The position numbers and the translations under genes are program-made. From Echinostoma caproni (Eukaryota > Platyhelminthes > Trematoda > Plagiorchiida > Echinostomatidae), in assembly GCA_900618425.1 (NCBI GenBank), contig UZAN01039732.1, positions 1,825-65,824 on the forward strand: a DNA stretch of 64,000 bases, written 5' to 3'. A model generated the notes under the pieces. The model had not been told where the DNA came from, did no database searches, and was given only the letters and a program-made list of their open reading frames with translations. This document shows, one piece after another, positions 21,181 to 33,092 of this stretch. Within the stretch, counting starts at the first letter, position 1. Every line of letters starts with the position of its first letter.

Positions 21181-24100
21181 ACACACAAAGGAACATAAAA
21201 GGCACCTGTAAAGTATCGAACCGGCAAAACCAAGTACGTTGTTACAAACTGATTGAGCCAATCCCGTTAGGTTTTCACCACCGACCTCGCAGCTTGCAGT
21301 TTGAGTCTAATCACAACACAAAATGTACGCACTACTGAAGAGTAAAAAAAGAACAAGCGACTTTATTTGCTCCTTGTGGGTCTTACTAGAGATTTCCGAC
21401 ACAAACACCAAGATTATTTATTATTTGTGTAGCAGGACGCTCTGTTGACTGAGGATTGCACGGACTACTCTAATGAATAATGAACGTCTTTCATCACACG
21501 TACGCAGACTCGAGGCATGTAAACCTGTACGCCAACTAAAGTTACACTTATCTCCTTCAAGATAATACTTTCTAAGAGTGCTAACCTCCTTCTAGCAAAT
21601 GCATATACCCAATCCATTGACACTGCCCAGGGGCAAACATGACCGTTATATCTTATACCAAGAAATCAACAGCACTTGTTCCTGTGTTAGGGATAGATTT
21701 CAGTTTCGTTTTGTTTACTACAAGAGTGGAATATTAAATTTGGTTAAGTTGGCGTGAATGTTGCACAGCATCTACCTGTTCCACGGGAGATTACCGAAAT
21801 TCCTTGAGAACCTGCGTCAGTGGGTATTCATCAATTCGGGGCAAGCTGTAGGTGGGTTGTTGTGTACTCTCAGTTGTTGATACATGCGTTAGTGGCTTTA
21901 ACAAATGCACGATTCTCATTTAGCCCCAGATGAGACAACTCTTCCAACCATGGTCTCCAAAAATGACAACAACGGATAAAATTGGGGCCAAAGGCGAAAA
22001 GATTCCAGGGGTGAGTGAAACTTAAACACGAAAAACACTGCAAACATTTGCATTATAATTATGTTACAAATTTATGCCAGAAATAAAAATGTATAGAAAA
22101 AATGGATAGATTCGCATATCAAAGAACACAGTTCTGGAAATGATTATTTAAGCATTTATTTATGGAAAGATAACACACCCTTTCACGTGTAATCTCGATG
22201 GTCGGAGGAGTGGACAAACAAAAGTGTGATCATGGTGAGCCCGATTTGCGGTCTCTCGATGATATCGTTTCTACTAATCTCTGATTTTATTTTGTTTTGT
22301 TTTCCCAAGACTTTTATTCCCAGGTAGTGATATATATTGAGATGTATTTGCATGAATATGAATCTCTGAAAACGAGCTTATTCGCCACTCTGTTGTTCTG
22401 TTTGGAAAGATAACTGCTATAAAATATTTGTCATATGATTATTCTGTAGATACACGATAGATACGATCTATTTCAAGAAGCCACTCAAATGATAGATGGG
22501 TGCTGAAAACTTTTCTTTTGTGTTAACCATATCTGTCTTTTTTTCTGAACGTTTCTTCGGAGAGAAAACCTCTCTCTCAAAGGAGGAAATTGGCTCATAA
22601 AGATGATGTTCGCTCAATGGGTAAACCGTAGTTCCATTTGAATATCTTTGTCTGTGCGACATAAAATGGCCTTCGTGAGTCTTCAAGCCGTATCATCGGA
22701 GAAGAATGAATAGTCGCGACTAAAGGAAGTTGGCTCTCGGGAATCTGTCCATGAGTAAAAATGATTGCTAGATCATGTGAACGGATGATATTTACACCAA
22801 ATGTTTCGCTACAAATGACTTACTGGAAGCAAATTCTGGGTAATTATTTTATGGGAAACAAAAGGTGCTATTGTTATTCACTCTGCTCATTTTGATTGAA
22901 TTCTCAATAACGTAAACAATAGGAAATTCTTCGGAGGTTCGAGCGGATAATTTATGAAACTCATGTGCTTTGAGGCAAATTATTGTCCGGATTAACTGTA
23001 AGTATAATAATTTCATTAGAAAATAACGATATTTAGAAATAAATCTACGATGTACAATGGTTTACCACACCCTTTTCTTCACAGGATTAAGTATGTTGAT
23101 CCTCAGAATGGGTGAATCCCGTGGTGGATGAGATATAGTTGAGCTCTACAAACCAGCGGCTTTAGACGTGCGATTTGAATTAGAGAACTATACAAATTCC
23201 CAATGGCATAAGCTCCAAATAGAAATCGTTCCCAGTTGCTTCTCACATACTTCTTCTGCTATATTTGTATGAGGGAAGCAGTCAGAAGGAAATCTGAGAC
23301 GTCCGCCTTTCACTAATGTTTTCAAAACTGACCGTCCATTAGCAGCATCGGATTTGTTTCGAAAATGGGTTACGCCAATCTATTTCGAAAACGGGAATTC
23401 CAAATTCTTTTTGGTTTATAATTAGCCAAATATCCTCTTAGCCAATTCAAAAGGTTTATTAGCACTGCATGTTCACTGCACTTCCTGGAAAATGACAATG
23501 TAAACTCCAAAGTGATTTGCACAACAAGTATCTGTGGTTCAATCGATTTACTGGTGTCAACGTCGTTCACCGCTCGACTCTGTTCAAAGTCTGATATGGT
23601 TTTGGGTTCAGAAAATCAAACAAACTGTTTTTCTTTTGCTACTCATAGATTAGGTCCTTGGTTTGTGTTTAAGATATGTTTACATCGTCATTTCAATAAT
23701 AGCTATCTTCCCAGAAAATCAATCGATTCACTGAGCAAATGATTTCGGGATTCACGCAGTAAAAGACAATTTTGCTACCTCCCCTTAATTTTTATGTCAG
23801 ATGACTGAGGATGTTCAGTATACAATGGTAAATTCTTCACTGTCCTCTTCCTGTCATTACTGATCATTACCACATTCAAATATCGTCAGTTGCAGACAAT
23901 TATCAGGAGGCATATCTGTCTATTACGTCAAACATTTTGTTTCCGGTATACCGCTCTTCTTAGAAACAGATAATTGTATATAATAGTACTTTTGTAAATC
24001 TCATCTTGGAAATGTTTGACGATGGTGTGCCACTAAATTGTTTCGAAAACAAACAAACAGAAGATGATAAGTAATTTTTATGGTTGCATAAACCAGTTGC

Positions 24101-27100
24101 ATAAACTTAACAGCGCTGTATCTATCAGCTATTAGATAAATTTGATACGATACCTAAAATCTAAACCATGCAATGAGCAGAAGTAGAAGAAGAACAGTAT
24201 ACTGGGGACAATTAGGTGTACAAATATTGATCAATGCCCAGGTAACAAGTACTTGTGATATACTTTTGTATGTCCTACAATATATGTAACTGTAGCCGTA
24301 ACTGATCAATAATCATCCTGGGTTTTCGAGGTTCATTAGGTTGGTTTCAATTCATATTATTCGATTAACAGTGAGATTTCACTTAACGCAGAACAACAGG
24401 AAGCCAAATGTCCGTAATCTCACGCTCAGAAAAGTTAAGTAGATTGAAGGATGGGGGTGGCTATCAGAGAGTGTGAAAGAGCACAAATCTACCTAGCTAC
24501 GCACTGGTTGGGTGAAACAAAGCATTCTCAGTTCATTTCCAAAAAATAGGACGCCAGATTACAAACCGTAATTCAAAATGCATTGAAGGCTGTATTTCAT
24601 GTGATAATGAAAAATAGTACTGCTGAACAAATCCTTATGTGCAAGTAAGAGACTGGTCAAAGCTCTTCACGTGCCCTGGTCTGAAGGCGGCTTGGAAGGA
24701 GAACGTGGTCATGATATATGTGAGGCGATGATGACGGCAGAAGCTTTAACCTACAAAATTACCTAAAGGTCAACAGTTGACGATTCACAATAGCTCCCTC
24801 ACTTCCCATCCTTGCACACTGTTTACCTGTTCCTTAATAAAGTCCAAAATTCACCCGAAGCATCGAAATTTTACGACTGTTACGAGCCGATTTGATTCCA
24901 TTGAATGTAGTATACAACAACGCTATGAACGAGCGTGCTTGTGCATGTTCATACGAGAACTAATTTGTTAGCATATAATTATTTTTCTGACGGTTCGATG
25001 GAGATTATTCACGAATAGCACGAATTTCTTGGAAGAAACTTCAATAAAACTGTTTCAGGGAGTTAAAAATTTACTGAGGGTATACCGTCCTCTGCTGATT
25101 CTTAACATGAGTTTCATACGAACTATCTGTATATTTCGACAGAGGATACATATATTTTCATAAAAATTATGACCATTCAGTGCTGCAGGTTACTCACAGC
25201 TCTTATGGACGAACTTGCATCAATAAACGTCTGCGCTGTTTGCAGCTGACTTTATGCGAAACAGAAATCAAGTATCTAGATCCTTTTTTATCTACTTTCA
25301 ATCACCACAAAAGTGCGCCTTGCTGAACGACGGTAACCAGTATATATTTTCAGTTATTCTGATCACTCATGCACATGAACTTGAAGCTGTTCAACGTTGC
25401 ACTTTAAAGCTGTTAAACTAATTTTCCAGATCTGACTGGTCACAAGATTTTATAGTTGATGATTAGAAAATTCAGCAGGTCTTGCAGGGGAACTGAAATT
25501 TCCGATTCAGACGTTCGCAAACACGAACAGTTAATAATTGTAAAATCTATCGTCTTGAAGATAACTATTTGCAAGTCTTTATTTGTCTAAACCGGATTGC
25601 ACTATCGAACAAAATGTTACATGTTAATAGGAGTGGCCCCTGACAACAGATCAGGAGAAAATTGCAAGTCGGTGCACAGCCTTTTATAGAACAAATCCAC
25701 GATCGCTGAATATGCAGCCGCAGACGAGCATCTGCAGCGCTGGAGCATATGATGGAATCTGTTTTGACTATTTTTCTCCCTTAAAAACACCTCAGGAATC
25801 TGAGGATGATATTGTGACTAGGTAGATGTGACCGAACACTAACTTTAGATCAAAGGTTTTTGGCTCATTTCGTCTACAAAGCTTTTGATAGGAGACGAAT
25901 AAACTGGACCCCTGGCTACTGATTTGGTCAAAACAATCCTAGTGAATTGAAGGTTGCAGTTAAATGCGCGAAGTCTAATGGTCCAATCAATTCCATAAAT
26001 GTCAAGCGTTGCTGGATCCTTTGCTCATGATCCTATTCTAGATAATAAATATGGGGGTATAGGAAGCCATCATATCCTCGAGCATTAGATATTCGTAAGC
26101 AAACTATTTTCTCTCGTACCCAATAGCTCCAGTCAGGATTAAGTAATATTAGTGATCATTTGTTGATAGAATCACGCATCTTTCTTGTTCTTTGTTGCGT
26201 AAAATTTAAGTTTCGAATAGGAGACTTTACTATGTTTCACTTGTAGCTCACATTGAAAAACGCAGATATCTCTTCATAAAAGGATCCTCTNGGATCCTCT
26301 CAAAAACTATGGAGTTGAAATCTACTATATAAATAAACCAAGTTTCTTCGGTTATATTGAGAAGTCCCTCGAAATCGTTCAGTTTTACGGTACCCTAATG
26401 ACTTACCAAGTTGAACCTTGATGAAGTTTGCTGAAAAAGGATTAATATTTCGTTAGGCTTCCACGCGCTGTAAGCATTAAACAGACTATTGGTAGGAAAT
26501 TAAATAGACATCAAAGAACACTTTACCAGCGAATTTTGAAAAGAGCAACAAGAAGTTGTTGCATGAGTATCTTGGGGTAGTTTATATCTACGCTTTCACT
26601 CAAACAATAAAGGTTTGCTTTTTATTTGTAAGGCTACATTTCGAAAATAATTTTAGAGGTAAATTTGTACAACCTAATCGGCATAGCATTTTAGCTTACG
26701 TTTTACTTCACTAATCATTGCTTTTGAAGTTCATTTAAAGAACTCCACTACTGATAGCTGTTTATTTAAATATTAGCTATTCAGTTTGAGGCATATTCGT
26801 GTTTTTCGTGGTCCAGTGATTGTGTTATGCTCAGTTTATCTGATAATCGGACGACAGCCGATTGGCACTGTATGACTTGAACCGATCATGAAAGCCCCAG
26901 TAACATTGTTCGAGACTTACTCCAGAGGGCTTGTATACTCAACCAGCATAATCCGCTTTGTTACCTCTTGGGAATCTTGATGACACACGTTTGTAACAGT
27001 ATACGCGTCCCTCTCTCGTCTAGCTTACTCCGTTTTCTTTTCCTCTTACAATTAATTGAAACATGAATAAATCTACGTTTCCTCATCATATTTATTCTAG

Positions 27101-27270
27101 TTCTCCAATGATAGTAGAGTGGTTGCCGTATTTGTCTGGCCAAGGTTAAATCAAGGTGAATCTATTTTGCTATCTGCAAAAGTATTTATTATCCTGTTTT
27201 TTGATTGTAAAATGTACAAATAATTATTAATATTGTATATCAATCGCTGAGAATGATATCTGATCAATAA
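21181..27270. other. Low-information AT-rich DNA
   Basis: No frame longer than 97 codons and no repeat shared with other parts of the window was found. It could be intron or intergenic. A single N at 26291 is described separately. Confidence 0.3.
26282..26300. other. Assembly join: GGATCCTCT repeated on both sides of an N
   Basis: The nine bases at 26282-26290 are repeated exactly at 26292-26300 with one N between. This is what an unmerged contig overlap looks like, so one copy is probably not real. Confidence 0.75.
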
Positions 27271-27501
27271 CAAAAGAAAACACTTACGCAGCTCTTTGAA
27301 GGCAAACAAATGGAATGCACGAAACGCTTATTAAAAAAGCACACCCGTGCAAATAATGTGATAAATTATCAATTAATCGATATTCCAATGACAGTGGAAA
27401 AATTACACGAATTGCAGAATGTACTTAATAGTACATTTAAAGAGTGCACATGTAGATCAGCTGAGATTATTTCAGTGAACTCCCAGTTTAAAATTGTTTG
27501 A
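27271..27501 (+). CDS. Possible exon, unknown protein
   Basis: The open frame follows a stop at 27268-27270 and an acceptor-like TTACGCAG at 27284-27291. It reads FEGKQMECTKRLLKK, then IDIPMTVEKLHELQNVLNST, and ends with a TGA at 27499-27501. Its composition is hydrophilic and helix-like, unusual among the chance frames here, and it has four cysteines. I recognise no family, and no partner exon is evident. Confidence 0.15.
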   Translation, partial: QKKTLTQLFEGKQMECTKRLLKKHTRANNVINYQLIDIPMTVEKLHELQNVLNSTFKECTCRSAEIISVNSQFKIV

Positions 27502-30500
27502 TTAACAATGAAGTTCCATTTAATGTAATATTGACAAATGTCAATGAAAACCACACGAGTCAAACTACCCAACATGAAACACTTCAACTATTCAGAAGAA
27601 TTAGATTGAAAATGTTATACTGCCGTTCGATCGTTCAAATGGCTATATTTTAAAATATAAAACAAGTAACAATCCCCCTACTTGCTATTGTATGTTTTTA
27701 TTGTAGTTATTACAGTTGTTGTATTGGTCTAAAAATGGCGAGCATAGTGATCGTTACACTCTGCTAGATAATTAAAAAGTTCTGTTTTAAAAATTGATGT
27801 CCTGAATACGAAGCGTAATTCAGAGAGCATACTGATTGAAACGCAGGAATATTAGCTCAAAAACCCGTACCAAAAGGATACAATAATTTGGTAAATTATC
27901 TCTTCTTTTTTAATTATACATATTCATGATTGATTACAATCCCTGTACTGATGTCATTCAACCACGCGATATTCAATTGAGACAACTCACACTACTCTTT
28001 CCGAGCAGTAAACTTAGTAGAGGTAATCGTTGTTTGGTTCTGTATGATCGCGTTCAAAGGTACATCGCACATCCAGCATAACCCGGGCATTTTCAAGTTA
28101 CCGGTTCCGACTGTTTAGGAAAATAACAAGAGTTGCACTCTCAGGGATATGAGGGCTATTTAGAAAGCACTCTATAGTAATTTGAGTATCCGTATGACCT
28201 TTTCGATAGAATAGTTAAGTGAATTGTATACTTAAATGAAGGCACTACTTTATTATGAATTATTTCACTGAATGAAAGCCAATATTGCATCTAGAATGAT
28301 GGTGTTGTGGTTAGAAAACGTTTTTGCGATAGGATATTCTGAAAGAGCTGGATTGCTCTCTATTTTGTTAGAAGAAAAAGGTTCCAACATCTACAATCGA
28401 GTTCCCAGTGGGGGGTTAACACCATTCAGTTCACAGAGAGAAACGAACGTTTTTCACTTACTGCTTGGATCTGTTGGACCTATATTAAGGGAACCATTTA
28501 AACGTATTTCATACCATGGAAAATCAATTTTTTTGATAGCACAAAATGTAGGCTTAAGGGTTAGGGTTGGTTTGAAATACAAGGGGTAACCATGGCATGT
28601 TTTGCATTTCATAAATGGTCAGATTATAAAGTCATGTGTTTTTAATCTCATGATGAACAATATGCTCATCACGAGTATGTATTCCATAAAACACGACGGT
28701 TATTAGAGATTCATGCTGGACGCGGAATGCGTGGAACAGGTATAATTATGGATTGTCTGTAATTTAGTTTTTCACTCAGTTGCATATTCAACTAATACGA
28801 TTCATCGGGTGAGGAAATGAGACTGGCTGACTTGCGCACACAATACTGAGTACTCCTTCATACCTCCAAATTACTTCCATTGCACTCGAACGATATCACC
28901 TAGCTGATAAGTTAATCAAGATAGATTCGCTCAATTCAGATACTTGGGTGATTAGCGGCTAGCTATCAGTACAGAATCTACTGACTGGGCCACTGAAGCA
29001 CAGCATAAGTGTGCCTCCAATATCTGCGTATGGAATGGGAGCGACTGAGGAGTTCACACCACTTGCCACCGTCGTAAACATCCATGACGATTCCAGCTGA
29101 ATTAGGCAAAACATATTATCGGATATGAGAAATAGTAAATGAATCCTTTCAGGTAATTTCTCAAGCTTAATTTTAATGCATTAGTTATATATTTCGGAAT
29201 TCATTCTTTATGTATAACTCATTACACTTGGAATCACTAAAAAGAACAACAACTTATAGAATTTGCTTTGGCTACTTTTCGCTGATCAGAATGAAGTTCC
29301 GTTTCTAACGTGAGGACTTTATAGTCAACATTTCAAAGTTTTGAAATAAATTATCACGTTCCTAACCGTGAAAACCTTCAAACTTTGGTATTGCTTGCGA
29401 TTAAATAACTGTGAAGTGACAAAAAACAACGTGTGACAGAGATTGCTTTCCTTTGGAGCACTTACGACTTTGAAGATATTTGAGATCTGTGAAAAAGGCG
29501 AATTAAATTAGATCAAATCTGTGAACTGCGTCCATTTGTGGTTGTCGTGCTTCAATCGGATTCAGAAAAAATGCAACTTTTCATGAAAAAATAAACTATT
29601 ACACAGTGCTAAGGTGAAATAATCAAATATTTGATTGTAATTTGTTGATGGCACCAGGGTATAAATTGGTGAACCCATGACCACTGAAACTACTAACACT
29701 ATGAATATCGAAATACTCGATGAAAAGTTTGCTGACGGGACATTGAATCCTGGTTATGAAATAAAGCCGTTAGTTGTAAAACAATAATTTAGTCGAGTTT
29801 GGAACATATTTTTTGAATCTGATTTAAGTGGTGAGGATCCGGATTCGTCTCATCAAACTGAGACGGCTTTCTTTTGTGATGGATGTTCAGTTTACTAATT
29901 GATCAATCGCATAAGAATTTCTTGTGTGACAGAACGTTCGTGATCCTTTTAAAGACTTCAATCTTGCACTTGTTGATATGTGCGGGGAGCAAAACGTTTA
30001 TCAGAAGGCATTATCCTGGTATTGAAGTCACTCTTTTGTGGAAGGTCATCCTGGTTAAACGCCTATGTTTGGGGTCATGTTNGTCATGTTCTGGCTGTAT
30101 CAAATACGATTTCCCAATTGTATGAAGGGATAAATGCAGAATTAGTACTCCATTATACAAGACATGGTTGCGTACTGTTAGCACTTGAGTACTTGGTAAA
30201 CGTTGCTTTCATTGTCCCCGGGTGCTGTGGTGTCTATAAAAATCTATCAATCCCGGAAAGTCATTATTCATCAAAGTAAATCCAATGTTCAGGACTGTAC
30301 ATTTTTCTATTTGGCTCAAGAACGACTTAGTTATCCAGTGATTTCTGTCTATTCCTTCAAGTGCCATGTTTCAGGGTTTTGCAAGCCAAATAGACTGAGG
30401 CAAGTGCATGTAAAATCGTTTGAGACAAGATAGATATTGCTCATTTAAATGAATAAACAAAGCTCCATTATACTAGCTATCTATCAAGATATGTCGAGGT

Positions 30501-30580
30501 GATCAATTTTTATTCACTTTTCTCGCACCTCATGAAAATTTAAAGATAGTAAGATCGTCTTAATTTTCATTCGGTGTCAG
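27502..30580. other. Low-information DNA with weak open frames
   Basis: A 105-codon frame at 28272-28589 and overlapping frames at 29883-30433 resemble no known family. The latter cross the N at 30082 and so are uncertain. Confidence 0.25.
30074..30090. other. Assembly join: GTCATGTT repeated on both sides of an N
   Basis: Eight bases at 30074-30081 recur at 30083-30090 with one N between, as at 26.29 kb. Frames crossing it (29883-30125 and 29980-30279) may be shifted. Confidence 0.7.
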
Positions 30581-30729
30581 GTATTGCGCAACTGTATACT
30601 TGGCAGGAATTATTCAATCGTTTGGCAGAAACAGAGAGTGAAATCAAGCGATTCATGTGTCATGAAAATTGCCTTTACATTTTTGGTTTACTTTTTATGA
30701 GCAACATAATTTACCTCTTTGGTCGCAGG
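30581..30729 (+). CDS. Possible internal exon, unknown protein
   Basis: An acceptor-like GGTGTCAG precedes 30581 and a donor-like GTAAATG begins at 30730. The open frame between them reads AQLYTWQELFNRLAETESEI, then KRFMCHENCLYIFGLLFMSN and IIYLFGR. This is a charged helix followed by a hydrophobic segment long enough to cross a membrane. No family is recognised and no neighbouring exon is confirmed. The frame stays open past the donor to 30798. Confidence 0.2.
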
Positions 30730-30802
30730 GTAAATGAAAGTGAGTCGGTAATCTTTACCAGTTTATTAGGACCATTTACGACTGAAAATTTCAGCTAACA
30801 TT

Positions 30803-31252
30803 GTGTTTTCCCTGAGAAGTTTTATGTCGAAATCTGGGGCAATGATTTGCATTTCTGTTGTATTTGCTGTTTCCCACAAGAAGAAGACATTTGGCTGTCA
30901 GTTTACTAATGAAATGACAATGAAACATCATCAAAAGAATTCGGCTGATCAATGTACATTTTTAGAAAGAAAGAAACTAAACTTTTCTTACTTAGGAACA
31001 CCTGGTCGATTTCTGTTTATCAAATGTTTTAGGAGAAATTTATCAGAATGGTACATTTATTTGGTCTTAGGAGTATTTGAAATTTCAACTTCTATCTCTC
31101 TGATTACTTCAGAGCAGCTCTTTAGTATAATCAATATTAATTACCTCTATTTTTCTGAATCGGTTATGTACATATTTCCGGGCAAATTTGATGAATGTCG
31201 TTTGGCTCTTAAGCACCTGGTCATTGACCAAGATTTGCATGTATCATTTTAA
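30803..31252 (+). CDS. 149-codon open frame, unknown
   Basis: This is the longest frame of the barren middle region. It contains KKKTFGCQFTNEMTMKHHQK, LNFSYLGTPGRFLFIKCF and a hydrophobic segment, and ends at a TAA at 31250-31252. Its composition is biased to F, L, I and S as expected from AT-rich noncoding DNA. The possible exon just upstream raises its interest slightly. It is more likely chance than gene. Confidence 0.15.
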   Translation: MFSLRSFMSKSGAMICISVVFAVSHKKKTFGCQFTNEMTMKHHQKNSADQCTFLERKKLNFSYLGTPGRFLFIKCFRRNLSEWYIYLVLGVFEISTSISLITSEQLFSIININYLYFSESVMYIFPGKFDECRLALKHLVIDQDLHVSF

Positions 31253-32984
31253 ATTTTTTATTCACAATGCTTTGCCTTTTACTCTCATATAATTCTGTTC
31301 GCTGAACGTTGAACTCAGTGACTGCTTCCCGACCGGATATTAAGCCCTAGACAACCAATTTGTCATCGGATATTCACCCCCGGTATTTGCCCCTTCTGGG
31401 GATTCCTAATCAAATGAGAATAAGCGGATCACCTCGTCCTCGTGTCTCTTACAGTCAGATGCATCGGAACGTTTAATGTTGCACAGAACCTTACTGCTCT
31501 GACGGCTAAGTAAGCCTCAATTGTCCACCTATGACAACAAAATGTATCGGTTTAAGATTACTTAATTAACTGCCCCTGCTGTCTCATTATTCAAAATGCA
31601 GGTGCATTATCACGTTTGTTCGTATACTTAGGTTATATTCCTAATCGGGGTGTGCAGTTAGTGTCGCTAATATATAAAGGACCACCAACTACGAAAACGT
31701 TTACTATCCTGTTCTGTTACCGTCAAATAAAACTACGCTTCAGTCACATTTACTGCTTTTCATTCTTGTCCCATCGCAGTTTGTTATGTTTGAGATCAAG
31801 CAACCATACATCGTGAAATTTGAAGCTACATTGAAATTCTTGAGGCGTTTACTTGAACCGCAGCATTCAATTCAATCACAAATTTAGTTTCAAGAAAAGT
31901 CAACCTCTTTATTGTTTTAGATAACACCAATAACGTTAATTGAAACCACATTATACTCCACAGTACAGCCTACCCTCATCCCACAACTTGCAAAAGTTCT
32001 GGATACTAGTGTTTTGTTTGATTTATGGAATAAGGGAGTTTTTGAGTCTTCGTGATTTTTTACCCGCAACCGTTTCTAAGCATTCTACATGTTTCCTTAT
32101 GAAACTAAAACATTGGTGATCTATCCATCCACTACAGATAAGTGCACTCAAATGTCAATAACAAGACTGCAATCTAACTATGTTCACAGCGCAATTGGCA
32201 GTACCTCATTCGCGGCAAAATCCATCCCAAATAGCCATCGTAACCAACATTCAAATTAAATGAATCAGCATCATGCAAAAATCACTTTCGTTCTCAGTAG
32301 GCAGATATAAATTAAATGAAGATCTCTTTGCGTAAATGACTAAGATTGTTTTGTCTGAAGTAAGATAATAATTTCTGAAATCAACTCAATTAAGTCGCAA
32401 CCGTATCGTCATCTTTTGAAATCTTAATTGAATACCCGGTAGATACTGAAAATTGTATGCAGCTTTTGGTGAATAGACTTACCGTCTCCAACAGCTCTAA
32501 GCGCTGAGTACAACAAATTGGAGCGATAGCAGTTTCACAGATTCAGTTTTGATTATGTGGTACGAGTTTTCAGGTTGATATTCTCTATGCAACTAATGAT
32601 GGAATCAAATATGAAGATGATAGAACAACCCACTTTGAAAAAAGCACAATTATACTGATTTTTCTAATATTATTCAATTTGAGAACATTGCACGAAACTT
32701 AACTGTCATTTATATGGATGTGAAAAGGATTCGGGTATTCATATGAGTATTAGTAAAACCTTGTAGAGTTTAAGGGGTTAAATTTAGAATACTGAGAAGA
32801 TCATTAAAATTAAAATTTTGAGAATTTATCAGATTGGAACGCGGTACAAAACAGTTTCATCTCTCGCAGATTATAAAATAGTCCCACAAGTTCCGTCAGT
32901 GTGGAGACAGAAAAGATGGAAACATTCAAAACCATGTTAGACAACCGAAATGAGCTAACTGTTTGCTAGTGGAAAAGAATAGGC

Positions 32985-33092
32985 TCATGTTTGATTCGTG
33001 AAAAGATCATTAGTGTTGGCGGGATATGAACCCTTTCACGGAACCCATCTACGCTTTTCGTATAACGTGCTTTACAGAATTTGAGCTACGAA
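32985..33092 (-). mobile_element. tRNA-like SINE with a worn hammerhead-like segment
   Basis: On the minus strand a box-A-like TAGCTCAAATTCTGTAAAGC (33069-33088) and a box-B-like GGGTTCATATCCC (33021-33033) lie at tRNA spacing. They are followed by CACTAATGATCTTTTCACGA and ATC, which looks like a worn CTGATGAG ... CGAAAC core in the same position as in the other SINE copies. The acceptor arms do not pair, so it is not a tRNA gene. Confidence 0.4.

Noticed and set aside
33015..33092. Intact tRNA gene on the minus strand
   Set aside because: The box elements are tRNA-like but the acceptor and anticodon stems do not pair.
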